Source of the DNA: Deltaproteobacteria bacterium
Lineage (GTDB): Bacteria > Desulfobacterota > Desulfobacteria > Desulfobacterales > Desulfatibacillaceae
Assembly: GCA_019308705.1 (NCBI GenBank)
Contig: JAFDHW010000326.1
Coordinates: forward strand, 1-6,211
Length of the DNA stretch: 6,211 bases
Direction: 5' to 3'
Below, one piece after another: positions 4,993 to 6,211 of the stretch. Under the pieces are notes generated by a model that saw only the letters and a list, made by a program, of their open reading frames with translations, was not told the origin of the DNA and did no database searches. Numbering within the stretch: the stretch's first letter is position 1; every line of letters begins with the position of its first letter. The position numbers and the translations under genes are program-made.

Positions 4993-5108
4993 CACCCCTT
5001 GTCCGGCTGTTTATGGTGTCTCCGCCGGGCGCACCCGGCAAGCCGTGCAAGCGTACCCGCGCCCCGAGACGCGGCCGGTTTTTTTCCGGAAAGAAAGGAC
5101 CCGGGAAA

Positions 5109-5672
5109 ATGATCAACGTGGGAGAGCTCAGGAAAAACTCCAAGATCCTCCTGGACGGGGAGCCCTTCGTGGTGCAGGAAGTGAATTTCGTCAAGCCGGG
5201 CAAGGGCCAGGCGTTCTACAAGTGCAAGCTCAGGAACTACCTCACGGGCTCGCTGTTGGACCGCACCTTCCGGAGCGGTGAAAGCTTCGACACCGCCGAA
5301 ATCACCGAACGGCCCATGCAGTTTCTGTACAGCCAGGGCGACGAGTACCACTTCATGGACACGGAAACGTACGACCAGGTCATGCTCACCGGGGACCAGG
5401 TCGCCGACGCCAAAAACTACCTGGTGGACAACCTGAACCTGGACATCCTGTTCTGGGAGGGACGGGCCATCGGCATCACCCTGCCCAACTTCGTGGACCT
5501 GGAGGTTGTCCGGGCCGACCCTTGGGCCAAGGGCGACTCGGTTTCCGGCGACACCAAGCCCGTGACCCTGGAAACGGGCCTTCGGCTCCAGGTGCCGCCC
5601 TTTGTGGAAGAGGGCGAAAAGATCACCGTGGATACCCGCACCGGGGCCTACGTGACCCGGGTGAAAAAATAG
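5109..5672 (+). CDS. efp: Elongation factor P
   Basis: EF-P binds the ribosome between the P and E sites and rescues stalling at consecutive prolines. The 187-residue product has the family length. It has an N-terminal KOW-like domain (about 1-65) with the tip loop VKPGKGQAF, where Lys32 corresponds to the lysine that is beta-lysylated in E. coli. An OB domain follows (about 66-127). The C-terminal OB domain contains the signature LPNFVDLEVV, KGDSVSGDTKPVTLETG, VPPFVEEGEKITVDTRTG and AYVTRVKK. The lysine tip suggests EpmA/EpmB-type modification, but those genes are not in this window. ATG 5109 is chosen because the conserved MINVGELRKN begins there and AAAGGA lies nine bases upstream. The longer open frame in front is leader DNA. 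Confidence 0.98.
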   Translation: MINVGELRKNSKILLDGEPFVVQEVNFVKPGKGQAFYKCKLRNYLTGSLLDRTFRSGESFDTAEITERPMQFLYSQGDEYHFMDTETYDQVMLTGDQVADAKNYLVDNLNLDILFWEGRAIGITLPNFVDLEVVRADPWAKGDSVSGDTKPVTLETGLRLQVPPFVEEGEKITVDTRTGAYVTRVKK

Positions 5673-5693
5673 CTTTCCCCGCCTCGCCTTCCC

Positions 5694-5730
5694 CGCCCGG
5701 AGGGCGTTCGCCCCTTCGGGCGTTTTTGTT
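5694..5730 (+). terminator. Intrinsic terminator of efp
   Basis: CGCCCGGAGGG (5694-5704) and CCCTTCGGGCG (5712-5722) form an 11-bp stem with one G-U pair and a seven-base loop. TTTTTGTT follows. It begins 21 bases after the efp stop. Confidence 0.9.
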
Positions 5731-5811
5731 CAAGGCGCGTCCCCCTTCGCCGAAACCGGACGAGACCCCCGCAGCTTTTTCCGGGCGGCTTGGTTCGAAC
5801 GCCCAACCCGA

Positions 5812-5856
5812 GGGGGAAACCCTTTTCCGCCTGGGCGGCGATAAAGGGCTTCCCCC
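5812..5856. repeat. Long hairpin between the convergent efp and thiolase genes
   Basis: GGGGGAAACCCTTT (5812-5825) and AAAGGGCTTCCCCC (5843-5856) form a 14-bp stem with a single mismatch, which becomes a G-U pair in minus-strand RNA. Inside, CCGC (5827-5830) pairs with GCGG (5835-5838). It begins 12 bases after the thiolase stop on the minus strand. It probably ends thiolase transcription, but no U-tract follows it. Confidence 0.55.
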
Positions 5857-5868
5857 GCAAAAACAAAC

Positions 5869-6211
5869 TCACATCATCTCGATGGCGCAGGCCATGGATA
5901 CGCCGCCGCCCCCGCAGAGGGTGGCGAGGCCCAGGGTTTTGCCGCGTTTTTTCATGGCGTGCAGGAGCGTGACGATGATGCGCGCGCCGGTGGAGCCCAC
6001 GGGGTGGCCGAGGCCGATGCCGGAGCCGTTGACGTTGGTGATCTCGCGGTTCAAGCCCCGTTCGCGTTCGCAGCCGATGTACTGGGCGGCGAAGGCTTCG
6101 TTGAGCTCCACCAGCTCGAAGTCGGGGATGGACAGGCCGCTTCTTTCCATGAGGTTTCTCACCGCGGGCACGGGGCCAAGGCCCATGACCGAAGGGTGGA
6201 CGCCGCCGCGG
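5869..6211 (-). CDS. Thiolase (acetyl-CoA acetyltransferase), C-terminal part, cut by the window edge
   Basis: About 113 C-terminal residues are visible and the gene continues past the right edge. Thiolases condense two acyl-CoA units or cleave 3-ketoacyl-CoA. The fragment contains VHPSVMGLGPVPA, the ELNEAFAAQ motif, NVNGSGIGLGHPVGSTGAR with the catalytic His of GHP, and the end LATLCGGGGVSMACAIEMM with the catalytic Cys of CGGGG. The order and spacing match the thiolase C-terminal half. The first active-site Cys lies in the missing part. Substrate chain length cannot be read from this fragment, so synthetic and degradative thiolases both remain possible. The gene converges on efp, with hairpins for both directions in the 196-base gap. 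Confidence 0.94.
   Translation of the reverse strand, partial: RGGVHPSVMGLGPVPAVRNLMERSGLSIPDFELVELNEAFAAQYIGCERERGLNREITNVNGSGIGLGHPVGSTGARIIVTLLHAMKKRGKTLGLATLCGGGGVSMACAIEMM

Noticed and set aside
5792..5800. GGTTCGAAC resembling a tRNA T-arm
   Set aside because: No matching T-stem, acceptor stem, D-arm or anticodon arm surrounds it; it is a short palindrome.
1..6211. CRISPR array or other tandem repeats
   Set aside because: No regularly spaced direct repeats were seen anywhere in the window.

Overview
The window is GC-rich bacterial DNA, apart from an AT-rich patch near its left end. Gene content suggests a member of the Desulfobacterota (sulfate-reducer relatives). The indications are a NIL-domain 2[4Fe-4S] ferredoxin translationally coupled to an MnmA of the 'GIHFxTGFE' type, the start of a molybdopterin oxidoreductase with a 'CGICESACGIEV' iron-sulfur motif, and a thiolase with an 'NVNGSGIGLGHPVG' signature. 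The assignment is inferred from protein style only, with no marker gene search.

Left part (1-1258): an accessory or rearranged zone. On the minus strand a 208-codon reading frame joins about 28 codons of a molybdopterin oxidoreductase start in frame to the last part of an Rhs/YD-repeat core. It then ends in a short AT-rich tip of different composition. A small two-helix membrane protein is divergent from it on the plus strand.

Centre (1303-3803): genes for tRNA anticodon-loop modification and sulfur chemistry. truA is intact and overlaps by GTGA the start of a QueG-like iron-sulfur protein that loses similarity after about 100 codons. On the opposite strand the NIL-ferredoxin gene overlaps mnmA by ATGA. 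mnmA is broken: one deletion removes the segment that should carry its second catalytic cysteine and shifts the frame.

Right part (3804-6211): a divergent promoter region leads to rpsU, whose leader holds a complete intrinsic terminator between promoter and ribosome binding site. A 401-base gene-free stretch follows, then a cold-shock protein gene with a TTG start and a full-length Shine-Dalgarno, and efp with its own promoter and a strong terminator. The 3' end of a thiolase gene enters from the right edge on the minus strand. The intact genes in this part are translation genes (S21, Csp, EF-P), most with visible promoter or terminator elements.

No CRISPR array, tRNA, rRNA or complete insertion sequence was found. 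The most unusual items are the oxidoreductase-Rhs fusion, the mnmA lesion and the rpsU leader terminator.
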